Assembly: GCF_932274485.2 (NCBI RefSeq)
Contig: NC_065884.2
Span: forward strand, 25,095,622-25,159,621
DNA length: 64,000 bases
From: Patella vulgata
Taxonomy: Eukaryota > Mollusca > Gastropoda > Patellidae
Direction: 5' to 3'
The notes beneath the pieces are model-generated. The model saw only the letters and a list, made by a program, of their open reading frames with translations, searched no databases and had not been told where the DNA came from. A program made the position numbers and the translations under genes. Shown one piece after another: positions 1 to 11,716 of this stretch; within the stretch, counting starts at the first letter, position 1; every line of letters begins with the position of its first letter.

Positions 1-474
1 AATCAAATACAGTGTAACTTATTACAGGATATGCAGACTTCTTCATCTCAAGACCTTAACACTGTGTACAACTATAAACTCCATAGGATATTAAATTAAA
101 CCTCTAGATTGTCCACAAGATATTAACTTTAGCCTCTAAAATGTCCATAAGATTTTTCAAGTGTTTCGTGGCTCTGAATTTCGATAGGGTTCCACCTTGG
201 GACTAGCCAAATGATCCAAGTAAGTTTGAGAAGACAATTTCAAGCACTCTGACCCGTCAAGTGTTTGAGAAAATTGTGGATGGGCAGATTGGCAGAAATG
301 ACAACAATAATATAGGTCTAAACACTTGTGACATGTGGGCATGTAATAAGTCAAAATTAACTCAATGATATACCATTTCGGTATATTGCATTTCGATATG
401 GTTCTTATTTATTAGGTAATGACGATATCCATAACCTTAAATGTTGCAATACAATAGACAAAAATCCCACTTAC

Positions 475-3400
475 GTTCCACTATTGTATGTCGCGAAAGT
501 TGAAGCCCATTCCATACCAGATTTTGCTATTCTATTAGCTACAACAGATCGCACCCCTTCTAAGACACTCACGGTTGGTTGTACAAACCTCCATAAATCA
601 GAATTACTGTTACCTATTGTAGTTTCCATGGAAACCTGTAAATATAGAATTCTGAATGTGAGCTTGTCTGTACTAAAGAGTATACATTTACTATCATTTT
701 CTTTATAATTTACTACAATTTAGGTGAGGCTAATGATGGTATTGTTTCAACCATTTTATTGATATTATGGGGGAATCATGCACATGTATATTATTCTGTG
801 TTAAAATACAGATGTGACGTCACCCTTTGATGTTGGCGTACCATTATTTCAAATAATCGTACGGGCAACTTGCCAATAGTACTTTATTCATACCAGTGAG
901 ATATTGGACTAGTGTGACGTAAAAGCTCGTGCGGAGTGTCAGTATTTTAAGATGTTTAATGGTCTCGAGCTTACGACATTGCGTAATATATTGTAAAAAC
1001 ATTCGGGCCTACTGCCCTCATGTTGTTACAATATATTACTTAATGTCTCGCTCTCGACCATTAAACAATACTTACTTGGATTTTTGATTTAAATGTTACA
1101 TGACTGGACTGGGTGTTTACATTTATTTCAACATTAGGCTGCGTAAGTACTTAATATGTATGTATCTGCTCTCTGTGATCTTATTGGTATTTTAGAAGTG
1201 GGTCATTTCATGTTATAGGGACCGGTGTTTGTGAGGTGACCAGTATTCATAAATAAAAAAGTTTTTAGTAAAACTTTAAATTTTCTAAATTTGGGGCTAT
1301 ATATCTACAAAAATTTGCCGAAAATCAAAAATAAAAAATATCGTAGCTGTGTGCTTTTTCTCCGGCTATGCCAAAATGTATTGAAAGTTAAATCCATTGA
1401 CTATTGCAAGATTACGGCATTTTTTTTAAAAACGACAACTTCAGTGATTTCGGACACTTCGCATTGTCACAGAACGTTCAAAATAGCTTTATTCTCGAAG
1501 TCACACACACTTTCCCAGTAAAACCGTAGACATCGTAAAATCGGATATTAACTTTAGTCTTTAGAGCACCCAGAAGCAATCGGACGGACAGGGATGACAA
1601 CTATATCTGACCAATGTGGATGTATAAAAATAAAGGTGTAAAATATCAAAGATGGGCCTTTCCTCATTGACAGACATGTGTAGATGTACAAGCAACATTT
1701 CCCTAAAGTTTCATATTTTTTCATGGAAGGCTACTATACATGGTTAGCGTTTGAAAAACAGTGATTTTAGAGATTTTCCTGTGTGGAGTCAATTTTCAAA
1801 GCTATATTTACAAGAAACTGACAAAGATATGACTTTTAATAATGTTTGTTCAAACAAAAAGCTTACCCGTTGATACATTATACATGTGATAAGTTACAAC
1901 TTCTAATATAGTGTAGTAAAATTTTAACACTGTATCAAAATATTGATTTTTTTTGCACAAGTATCAATTCTTGGCACTCCTCATACACAGTTGACAGTAT
2001 ATGTACTTGTTCTGTAAAATTTGATGGTGAATTTTCTTACAAATCCCAAAAGTTCAAAGAATATTGCTTTTGCAGTGACCCAAAAACTGAAAAACAAAAA
2101 TCATTAACCGCCCCCACCCCCAACCGCTCCTTTACTGAATGAATAGTTACTGATAGAATTTATCACAAAGCATCTAAATATTGATTTATAAAAGAGTATT
2201 AGTAACTATGGTAACCTACCATGCCAGAGGAAAGCAGATAATAATCATCACCGGATGTAAGAGCCCCGGGGTAAGATGAAAATGTCAATACTCGACCTGG
2301 CACCGTTTCTGAAATCAAAGAATTTTTTTTATTAAATGACAATTAATAAAAAATTCATGATGACGGGTTGTTAAGCAACTAGAAAAACACCCACAAAACA
2401 CAGAGCACAGCAGCTTGTTTAACCATAACAAGAGTTCAGTCATGCAGCACAATCAATGGTTTAATCTCTATTGGAATTACGAACTTTAAATATTTGAGCA
2501 ATCACTTTTAATAAGTTGATGCATCATATACATGTACACTGTACTTTTGATAAATATTGTTTCAAACAATGTACATTTAATGTATCCAATTAAGATTCAA
2601 ATTTTTAAAACAATATTATAATCAAATTGCAGGTTTTCTAGCATGAATGGTACATGTTTACAATAAATCTATCCCTATTCACCTCTGGATATTGCATAGA
2701 CCTTCCCTGTTCCTCCCCCATTTCTCCTTGTGTCAAACATGCCCATGTTTGATCGGTTGAAAGCCTCTTGTGGAATGTCCATCTGAACTAGTTGCCATTG
2801 TGTCGTGTGACTCGGACATGTCATGGGATTCATTCATGTCTAAATGTTCTGAATCTGTCATGTGAATGTCTTGAGATTCTCGCAGAGGCATAAAATTGTA
2901 CATGTCTTTATTTTGTGATTCAACAGTTGTTGGTGGATAACGAGGCACTGTTTGTTCAGGACTATTTTCTTCCAGGCTACTACCAGATACACTGTGTGCT
3001 AAAGGATGAGCTAGAACACGATCTCTGTCTGGTGGACTTGGGCCTGTATGAAATTTTTTTGGAGGACTTAGATAATCATATCGATCACTTCCATCAGAGT
3101 CAATTTTTCTCTTCCCTAAAGGACTTGGTCTCATTGCTATGGGACTCAAACTTCGAATAAATGTTTTACGCGTGGGACTTGGACTGGGACTTGGCGTAAA
3201 GGAACTGTTTTTTATTGGCACATGCATTGATGGTGAAAAACACTGTTTTCCTACACGTGTTGGCGATGGTGATCCACACAATATATTTGGAGATGGCAGC
3301 ATGTGAAGTGATTCACTAAAAGAGCGAGGTCTTGGGGGGGGTGTTTCCATAGATAACATGTTGTCTTGATCGTCTAGGCTAAATCCATCCCAAGATGTGG

Positions 3401-6400
3401 ATATCTGTATAGCTGATCGCACCTCACGTTCATGTGCAGTTTCCCGGTGTGAAATGTGACTTTCCTCCTGTTTAATCTGATTTATTCGATCTGGAATTTT
3501 AATGCTTAGGCCCATCCCCATAGCTGAGTTAAGGGACATATTACTTGAACTAAACCGACGGATTCGTGATGCTTCAGAATGTTTAAACGTTGAAGTGCTT
3601 GGTTGAGTGTAGCTTTCTGTGGTCACTAAAGCATTAATCATTGGAGCACTGTTTGATCGTTTTAGGATGCTACCCCCAGAACTGGAGCCTGGTGGGGTGC
3701 TTGAAGTTGGTGGGTCCACCTCCATCTTTATATTTGTAAGAACTATTAATTTCAAATGAGTTAAATTGTAAGAGATTTCAATTCCAATATTTCAGTGTGT
3801 CAATGTGTCATCCACAGTCACAATGACCTACTTTTCCTCAATTTCAGCCATTGACCATTTTTAACCAGGTCAACGGGGTTTTATTCGGCGAGTTGCTTAC
3901 TAAACCAATCAAGCACAAAAGAAAGTTCCTAATAGTTCACTTCCTTGTAATTTTAATGCAAAGAGTGTCATCAATAAATTCCTCCGAAAAGGCAGTATGT
4001 GTCGAATTCAGCCTCTTAGTGGTAGTACACAAACAAATGCAATACTTGGCTCAACCAGTGAAAATACGGTAGGAGTTCCGACAGCCGACATCTTTCAGTA
4101 GTTCGTTAATCACAGACGATCGCTTCACAGGATAAACAACACAAAAATCTTAATAATGCAGCAGAAACAATCAGGTCTGATACACAGAATTTGAACGTCA
4201 CGGGTCGCCTGCTATGGCACACAATTCAGCAAATTTTCGTTGTATTCGCTAACTTTCATGGCTTCTTCGATGTCAGCCTTCCTTTTGTTATGCCCTGGGA
4301 GGCTACAGCGAAGGCATTTGATTGGTGGAAATAAATTATTCAGTATCCTTAAATTAGTGACCTAGTGGGCGTTAATGATAAAATTATTCTATTTTTAGCC
4401 GTTATAATAGTAAAGGAAGAAGTACTTTCTAAGAATCTATCTTTTATTTGTGTAGATATTATGTTTTCAGTCAGTTAAATCCCAAAAACAAAATAACATT
4501 ATGCCTACGGTTGTCGCCTCTAAGCCAATGAGAAGTAACTTCACAACGGGGAGAGAGACAGACAGAGAGAGATAGTAAAATAATCAGACGTGACATCGAG
4601 GGGAAATGTCAATCACGTGATCGGTCAAAGGGCTAGATCATTCGAAACCCTTCATTGGTTGTATTATTGATGTTCAAGTCTTTTTTAAAACAAAAAAAGA
4701 AAAAAAGTTCTTCTCAATAATTTCTTCAGAAAACAATTATTAGATAATTAATAAAACGTCTATAAATAAACTATTAGTATTATATTTTCAGCTATTACCT
4801 TGTCTAATAAACAAGTGCAGCATTTAAAATGAAAATTTAATTGAGAGAGAGAGAGAAATGGGGTTTAACGTCCACTCGCCACAAACTAGGTCATTTCGGG
4901 ACTAACAGTTGACTCAATGACAGACTATGATACAGCGCAGCGCGCACATGCTAACCATTCGGCCATCCAACCCCCCGAAAATTTAATTGAAGGATGATTT
5001 ATGTGAGATTTTTTGACACACAAATAAGATATTTTTTTAAGATATATTTTATTTACTATAAATGATTGGTAGATCAGGGAACAGGCAAAATACCAAGGGT
5101 AACAACTTTTAAGAAATCGAGTGATTATTGAGAATTGTTAAAAATTCACAGGCTTCATAAAATTCATATATTATATATATATTGTATATCAATTTTGAGT
5201 CAGACAGATGATAAATTTAGTCTCCATAGAGTGGCCACAAGATTTATCTAATAAACATGGACTTCAAGTCAATTGTGCGATAACATTTACCGCTAGAGTG
5301 TGGCCACAAAATTCATCAGAGTAATCAAGGGCAATAACTTGACTGGAGTTTGATTTAAAAAAAAAAAGATCCAATAACAACCTAGAACATCATCAAGGAT
5401 TCTAGATGGTTAAACCAACAGACAGCAAGATGACAAAAATTTTTTTAATGTAGATGTATAAAAAAAATGGATTCAATGCCAACTGAAGGAATAATAACAA
5501 ACAATATTCAAGTTTTCCCCACAGCAAGAACATTAAGAAAACATTTTGCTTTATACTGTAGCTCACTTTTGGATATTTTGAATCGTGTCATTTAATGGCC
5601 AACAGTATACCGGTAAATGTTACTCAGAATCTGTGTAGTCAAGGGGAGGTAAGTTGCACAATTTTGTTCATCAATTATAAATGTACTTGTGTTTAGAAGC
5701 CTATTTCTAAAATATATTTCCATTCTGTATAGTACAGAATACTGAATGAACAAAACTGTAACAGACCGAACTTGAAATTTAGCTAATTCAAAAATTAAGC
5801 TTCTATAATTCCCTGCACTGCAATTTCTTAAGTACCATATATATAATAATCCAAGGTTTGTTGTTTGAGTCTTTGCGGGAATCAATCCACAAAAGACACA
5901 ATTTATGTGTGATGAGTAGATGGGGTTATGAATTGTTTGGATTATACCAAATCACTGGAAAAAAGTGATCTGCCATTCCCCATTGTCAGTTTTTTCAGTA
6001 TATAATTTCCATATTTCTTTAGTAAATGCATTAAACATATTTTAAAATGGATGTGATCTTTGTTTTGCAAATTGAATATCCCTTCAAATAAGGTATGTTA
6101 GCTTAGTGATATGCAGAAGTCTTCAAAAATTATATTTTTAATGACTTAAGCAGTGGACACAGGCGAATCAATCGGTGCCAAATTTTATTCGTCCGAATGG
6201 GTGGACACCCTAGGCGAATGCTTCACCCAACTCACCAGTCGATTGCATCACCTTTCACGTCACATGATTAAACATGCCGGCGTCTGTCTATATCTTCAAA
6301 CAATCATGTGACTTCTCGATATGAGTGGATGATGAGTGGTAATTGGCTAATGAATTCTATATTCGTCCAAATGCTTCGACGAAGCGGACACACTAGGCGA

Positions 6401-9400
6401 ATATATCAAACATGCTTGTGAATTTCAATGCCGATTGATTCAGCCAAATCATTCGGCTAGTGTGTCCATCGCTTAAGACTAGGAGGTTTTCTTCAGACCA
6501 GATAAAATACACAGACCGATTTGGCACTGGAATTTCATCAAGGTGCCTAATATGGTTAGTATGAATATTGCACAGGTACTTGTAGGGATGAAAATAAAAC
6601 ATCTTACTACTGCTTGACTATATACTACAATTATTGGCAGACGTGACCCTTTTAAGTGAAGGAAGTGAAATGGGGTTTGTCCTACTTCTACTGGGCTAAT
6701 GAAGACAGGCTTTTGGGTGAAGGACTTTAACCCGCTTGTACCAACAGATATCATGTGTAATTTGAGACTAATAAAATTCTAACAGTTCTGGTTATGATAT
6801 CTGGTAATAGTATCTAAATGTAGTGAAATCTTTTTTTACCTAAAGTTGAATCAGTCATAGTGTAGGGAAAATTGTAACGTTTCAATATACGTAACATCGA
6901 GTTGAAACCTGACCATGTGTCTTGGGCAACGTAAAGGTCAGAAAAATCTGGTAGAAGTTTTATCAGAGCTGAGCATGATCCTGAACCCAACACCCGGGAT
7001 TGTTGAGGCTTATGAAGTGCTGATTCTAAATCTTCTAAATCACCTCCAATCTGCAACATGCTAAACATATAGTGTTAGGTTATATTGAATTGTTTGCATA
7101 TATCACAATAGTTTCAAAATTATATCCTGATTCATCTATACTTTGTGGAATTTTACTGAAAATATAACATATTAATTTACAGGCACATAAATAACTAGTT
7201 ATTCAGTTTCATTTATACAACAGTTGTTATATCTTTGCTCCTATTGACAATCATTCTGAACAGAAAATACATTTGTATCATTGCATGTTTATGTCCATAG
7301 ATCAACCAACTGTATTCAATAAGAGTAACGACTATCATTACAATAGGCCTACATGTTCATCTCATTATTTATGATATTGAATATAGGACATGAAGAAAGG
7401 CACATGTATAGTATTTATTTCTCTGTTTTATTATCAGATAAAATGATAAAATGTTAAAATGAATACCCCAATGTAACAATATTTTTTCATTTTCAGTACT
7501 GAGTGGATATAACTAACAGATTCTACATTACTTTTCTATTCATAAATATTTCCCTTTTAATTACCTATTATAGAGTTAGGTTAGTCCAATGAATAAAATC
7601 AGAGAAAATGAAATTGTTATTATTAAATTATTGAAGCTATTAATGATACATTATGTAAGAATTAGATACAGAGCTGGTCGTTTTGCTATAATAGTTCAAA
7701 AATAGATATTGAAAATGAATATATTGAGTATCTATTTTATAATCATACTCTCAAATGGCGGCGGTGTTCTAATCTACTGAAATTCAGAGCCATTGGATGG
7801 CCCAGGAAGTGAATTATGGGCTTGTCACATTAATAAATGTTTCTTTGAAATAATAATAATGTACTTACTACATCCCAAATACATCTAAATTATAATGGAT
7901 TTTTCCAGGTCCAGTACCAAGATAACCATCTTCCAATCCCATTAACTGAGCATAGAACATCTCTACCTAAGTATCAAAAACAGAAAGTTGTTTTTATAAA
8001 GCACAGTTTTAAAAACAAATATCAATGTTAATATTTTTTCAATTTTATATAATTTGCATTTGATATTTTCATATTAAAGTGGCTAACATGTAGTACCTTA
8101 AAAAATCTTTTATAGTTTGCTTACCTTTGTCGACAAATAAAATTGTTATTGTAAAATATAAGTTCCCATGCATTAAAAATTGAAATATAAGCCTTAATAT
8201 TTAGTCTCAATTTTACTGCTTTTCCAAATTAAGTGTTCCATCTTTTTCATAGCTTCTGTGACAGGGCACAAATCATTGTTGTCTAACCCTTAATTCTGAT
8301 ACAAGATTTCTTTCTTATAATTAACTTAGCAATACAAGCCAGTTTTTATGTTTAAAAAAACCCAAACAAAACAACACTGATAGAAACTCTGCAGAACGTT
8401 CCCCGACAGATTGCTAGCTTATACATTTGTTTTAAAAATAAGAACAACTAAGCTTGACAGTTTCACATACATTGTGCCAATATGGAGAATCTGGATTCAG
8501 CTTTATTTGTTCCAAGACCCATTTATAGTTGGTTTGCAAGAATGTTTGTAGTCTTGTACAATAATCATTGTAAGGGGAAGTACAATATCCAGCTACTGTA
8601 TTCTGCCAATTCATAGCAATCATATCACGAGTAATATAACCTTCAACCAGACCAGCAGCATAGGCTTGTGAAGAGCTGTTATAAGATGAACTAGATGTGA
8701 CATCTAAATATGCCCAGCTGAAATTATGAACAAAAAGAATTCACTAGATATATCGTATAAATTTATACACTTACCATGAATCATTCAAGAAGTAAGAAGT
8801 AGGGAACAAATTTAGCTTAAAGACTTATGTTAACTAATATCATATCATAAATTTGACTTATTAAAGGCACAATATTTCAGACTTTCAGTCCATACTCCAT
8901 ACAAATTAAAAAGTTTGGCAGTATTATTGCTGTTGTGACCTGCTTGTCACCTGTGCCATACCTATTCATTATAATACATTGGGCCTATTAATAATATCTA
9001 CATCTCTCTAGCCTTGTTCTTTCTTGCTTTACAATTTTATTTTATTTGTATTCTTTATTTAGTCTTTTTTCTTACTAAACACTATAGGATTACATGTCAA
9101 AAATATCTGATAATGCCACGATTTATATCTGTTACTGCCAGGGCAAATTTCTCCTAATAAAGAATGTCAAAAGTTGCAATCGAGCGACATATAATTTAAT
9201 CCTGTAACAGTTCTGTCAGTCCCGACAACTGAGGTATTGTGAGTACCTAGAATTGTGACATATAAAGGATATGTTTCAGCCGTCCTGGCTGGTTGAGATA
9301 TTTACCTTGTCAGTCAACGCATGCATTGCAGACCTAAAACGCCTGTTTCACTCCATTGTCACTATATATTTGTGATTGAGAGCTAAAATCTATTCTGGAA

Positions 9401-9834
9401 TGTTCAATTGAGACTGAGTATTGTGAATAATATACTGCATTGAAATGAACAATTTGTGGACTGGTATTACTTTTAGTTTTAGAGATTGAACTTTCACAAT
9501 ATTGTTAACAGCCCCTCAAACAACGTTCTAAATTCGAGCCCAATCATTATTTAAAACATGTATATCATAATAAACAATAATATAATAATAAATAAATCAT
9601 TTAAATGCATACATTGATTGATACAGAATTGGATAGCACTCACCAAGTTTCGTTGACGGAGTTTTGGAACTCTGCCTTAGCAACCCACTCTTTTACTTCA
9701 TAGTCAACCACAGAAAAGGTTTTAGATGAATAACTATACGTAACATACGCTGTTTGTAATTCATTTTCTTTTAAATTCGAATAGACTATTTGTAAACAGA
9801 GCAGAAAATTAAACAGCTGCATGAGGGCCGCCAT
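475..9834 (-). CDS. Phospholipase B-like protein (PLBD family), 5' six exons, 3' part outside window
   Basis: Lysosomal/secreted N-terminal-nucleophile hydrolase of the phospholipase B-like (lamina ancestor) family, thought to act on phospholipid or amide substrates in lysosomes. Exons on the minus strand: 9834-9644, 8717-8471, 7966-7869, 7060-6840, 2308-2220, 635-475. All have AG/GT borders and their phases agree. Exon 1 starts at ATG 9834 with a hydrophobic signal peptide (about residues 1-19). Exon 2 encodes the family block around NPDSPYWHN. Exon 4 encodes LQIGGDLEDL and then SGSCSALIKLLP; its Cys (residue 208 by my count) sits where the family's autocatalytic nucleophile Cys lies. Exon 5 encodes FSSYPGALTSGDDYYLL and exon 6 METTIGN...VVANRIA. 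The next expected block (family NNQW) is not found in bases 1-470, so the gene continues to the left. Intron 4 (2309-6839) contains the PABIR gene and a MITE. PLBD1 versus PLBD2 type is not decided. Confidence 0.92.
948..1077. repeat. Short near-perfect palindrome (foldback element)
   Basis: The left arm (GTTTAATGGTCTCGAGC, then GTAATATATTGTAA) is mirrored by the reverse complement of the right arm (TTACAATATATTAC, then CTCTCGACCATTAAAC), with a loop of roughly 25 bases near 1000-1022. It lies in the PLBD intron between exons 5 and 6. It could be a small MITE or foldback element; I cannot see a sure target-site duplication. Confidence 0.6.
1240..1590 (-). repeat. Fragment of hairpin-ended repeat family
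   Basis: Read on the minus strand, this matches the part of the 24828 and 54727 copies that has TGACAATGCGAAATGTCC-like and TCACCGAAG-like blocks followed by GCCGTAATG. The hairpin end is missing. It is a partial, diverged copy inside PLBD intron 5. Confidence 0.5.
2733..3725 (-). CDS. PABIR/FAM122-like PP2A-B55 inhibitor, intronless
   Basis: Predicted 330-residue protein read without interruption. Near the N-terminus is LKRSNSAPMI (residues 21-30), matching the RSNSAP phospho-motif of FAM122/PABIR proteins. Residues 81-88 read INQIKQEE and 97-112 AHEREVRSAIQISTSW; this helical core is the part of human FAM122A that binds the B55 regulatory subunit and inhibits PP2A. GKQCFSPS and several SPSP/PSPTR blocks also match the family. 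The rest is Ser/Pro-rich and probably disordered. The open frame extends 10 codons upstream of 3725 without an ATG, so the first ATG (MEVDPP) is chosen. Human family members are about 250-290 residues, so this one is long, mainly by its His/Asp/Ser-rich tail. It lies entirely inside intron 4 of the PLBD gene, on the same strand. Expected role: nuclear control of PP2A-B55 around mitotic entry and checkpoint signalling. Confidence 0.88.
   Translation of the reverse strand: MEVDPPTSSTPPGSSSGGSILKRSNSAPMINALVTTESYTQPSTSTFKHSEASRIRRFSSSNMSLNSAMGMGLSIKIPDRINQIKQEESHISHRETAHEREVRSAIQISTSWDGFSLDDQDNMLSMETPPPRPRSFSESLHMLPSPNILCGSPSPTRVGKQCFSPSMHVPIKNSSFTPSPSPSPTRKTFIRSLSPIAMRPSPLGKRKIDSDGSDRYDYLSPPKKFHTGPSPPDRDRVLAHPLAHSVSGSSLEENSPEQTVPRYPPTTVESQNKDMYNFMPLRESQDIHMTDSEHLDMNESHDMSESHDTMATSSDGHSTRGFQPIKHGHV
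4843..4980 (-). repeat. SINE-B copy with internal deletion
   Basis: Reads tail-first on the plus strand: a GA-rich tail, then AAATGGGGTTTAACGTCC, ACTAGGTCATTTCGGGAC, then directly the tRNA-like head (GCTAACCATTCGGCCATCC). The middle part present in the 26853 copy is missing. Lies in PLBD intron 4. Confidence 0.7.
6146..6476 (-). mobile_element. Palindromic MITE bounded by TTAA
   Basis: The element runs 6150-6472 between TTAA at 6146-6149 and TTAA at 6473-6476, the target sequence used by piggyBac-type transposases. Ends read GCAGTGGACAC and, inverted, GTGTCCATCGC; CGAAT/ATTCG motifs recur inside. A second copy in the opposite orientation lies at 27242-27596. It has no coding capacity. Assignment to piggyBac rests on TTAA alone. 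Confidence 0.65.
6660..6725 (-). repeat. SINE-A tail fragment
   Basis: Contains GAAATGGGGTTTGTCCTAC and GGGCTAATGAAGACAGGC, diagnostic for the 3' part of the SINE-A family. Lies about 100 bases downstream of PLBD exon 4. Confidence 0.6.
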
Positions 9835-9861
9835 ATTGTAATTATCACATGATTTGTGACA

Positions 9862-9869
9862 TCACGTGA
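9862..9869. promoter_or_regulatory. TCACGTGA E-box upstream of PLBD
   Basis: A perfect 8-bp palindrome TCACGTGA lies 28 bases upstream of the PLBD ATG. It is the core of the CLEAR element bound by TFEB/MiT factors at lysosomal genes. PLBD proteins are lysosomal, so the position makes sense, but one site in AT-rich DNA is weak evidence and function is inferred only. The flanks (A and G) do not match the full ten-base GTCACGTGAC consensus. Confidence 0.35.
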
Positions 9870-11716
9870 GACGGGAGTATACATTGTTGTTTAATTTAAC
9901 ACATTCTCCTCATTTAATAGGAATACATTTGCATATTCGTCACGTTACAATTATATTTTCATAATGATAGATAATTGGGCAGTATTTTCTATTCATAATA
10001 TTAATGAATTTCTTTTTGTTTCACTTAATTTATAACCCCTCCTATAAACTTATAAAATTGATTTTCGGAATCGAAATGAAATTCGTCTGCCTACTTGAAT
10101 CAAATAAATCTAAAAAGTAAAAGTGACTGTATGACCTTGTTTGTAATAAAGTGTTCCAAATCGAATTCATAAGTGCTTACAAGCCGTTGCCCTAATGATA
10201 TCAGTGACCTAAATAGATCACAACCACATTTATTGCTATGAAACGGGCCAGTAATGACTACAGTGCAAAGTGTGAGTAAATGTTTGATTTTTGATATTGA
10301 TATTCATTTTGCCATATTTGCCTGACAGAGAGGACGTGAGAATTTTGATATAAAATAGAACTTAGAAGTGATAACACTAGCCTACTGCATCTTTGGAATA
10401 CTTTAGTTAGGGATCAGTGAATGAGTGATACTACTAATATTATGCAAACTATTCCTGATACCTTTCAAGTATTTAAATAATTCTCTGAGTCCTAATTCTA
10501 TACGGTATAGACTAGAGTTAAGACCTTGAGTCTCTCTGTATTTGATTTGATTTGAGCAATATAGGAAACTAAGGAAGTCAATGCAAGCTATTGCACAAGA
10601 TGAATTTCTATAGTAGGCCAAAATGTAATATATTACTATCAGTCCAAAAATGGTTAACAGTAATCACAGTTCAGTAGCTATATCAACAAAGATTTGATGA
10701 ATTGAAATTCAAGCGATCTATATGCCGCTCCGTAAACAAGTCTATACCACAATCTTTTATGCTCTGCGAAATCTAATTGGTGGACCTATATTTAATCCAA
10801 TTGAATCCTGCAAGCCGGGAGATTATCTAGCGTTGATATTTTGATTTTGTCATATAAATCAAATGTTAAATAATCAATCTGAGTAGGCCTACAGTAGCCT
10901 ATAGGCCATGAGAAATTTTATACAGTATTTTTTGGAAAAATGAAAATCATGCACAGTTACTTTATTAGTGTGTGTTTAATCGACCATTTGTATAATTTTG
11001 TGATCAGTATAAAAGACAAATCCTTGTATCTAACTTTCTATCCACCCCATATTAAATTAAATTATAGATAGAAGAAAGTTGTACAGGACAGCAGTATTAG
11101 AAGTGGATACACCTTTTGTTGCACACTTGCTCACTCACCTCAAATGCATTCTATTAAAGGAGCTTTGACTTGGGTAAATTAGATTTGGGTTGGGTTGATC
11201 TGATATGTAATTTCAACCAGTGATGGGGCAAGCTCTTTATAAATGGTTAAATTTATGTGGAATGTGGTTTGATTGATTGTTAAGCTTAGTTTCACTTTTG
11301 GATGAATCTGTCAACTGTTGAAATATTATCTTTATGTATGGAACTAAAATTTGTCATCTCACAAAATATATCAAAGCATAAATGCAATTATTAGTTTTAT
11401 TTTTGAACCAGAGGTCAAACACAGAATAACGTATGGTACCACTCTCTTGAATTTCAAAAATGTGTTTTTCGAGGGGTTTGAGTCTCCAAGTAATTTCTGT
11501 ATTAATATTTTTAATTAAGCTAAATAGTAATATAGACACAATTTTCATTTAATTAATCTTATTAATTTTTATCTTCAGGAATTTTAGAAGCTTAAATGTA
11601 AGTCATTTATCAGCAACAGATTTTACCTACAAGGTGTGGGTAGGTGTACTAATGGAATTAAACCAAATGTTAAAATCTTGATGTCATTGATAGCCTAAAG
11701 ATCTTCAAACAGTAGA
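9870..11716. other. Head-to-head intergenic region between PLBD and PHETA
   Basis: About 1.9 kb of AT-rich sequence separate the divergent start codons at 9834 (-) and 11717 (+). I see no coding exon. An AG dinucleotide just before the PHETA start (CTTCAAACAG ending at 11712) could be the acceptor of a 5'-UTR intron, placing the PHETA promoter further left. Promoters of both genes should lie here. Confidence 0.5.

Noticed and set aside
157-354. Minus-strand frame with several Cys pairs, as a possible PLBD exon
   Set aside because: It does not resemble the PLBD block expected after exon 6 and has no good splice borders in the right phase.
811-825. Perfect TGACGTCA (CRE) site
   Set aside because: It lies deep in a PLBD intron with no nearby start site; an isolated 8-mer is not enough.
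6479-6754. Minus-strand frame of 91 codons next to PLBD exon 4
   Set aside because: It runs through a SINE-A tail fragment and has no similarity to the PLBD protein; the splice donor at 6839 already ends exon 4.
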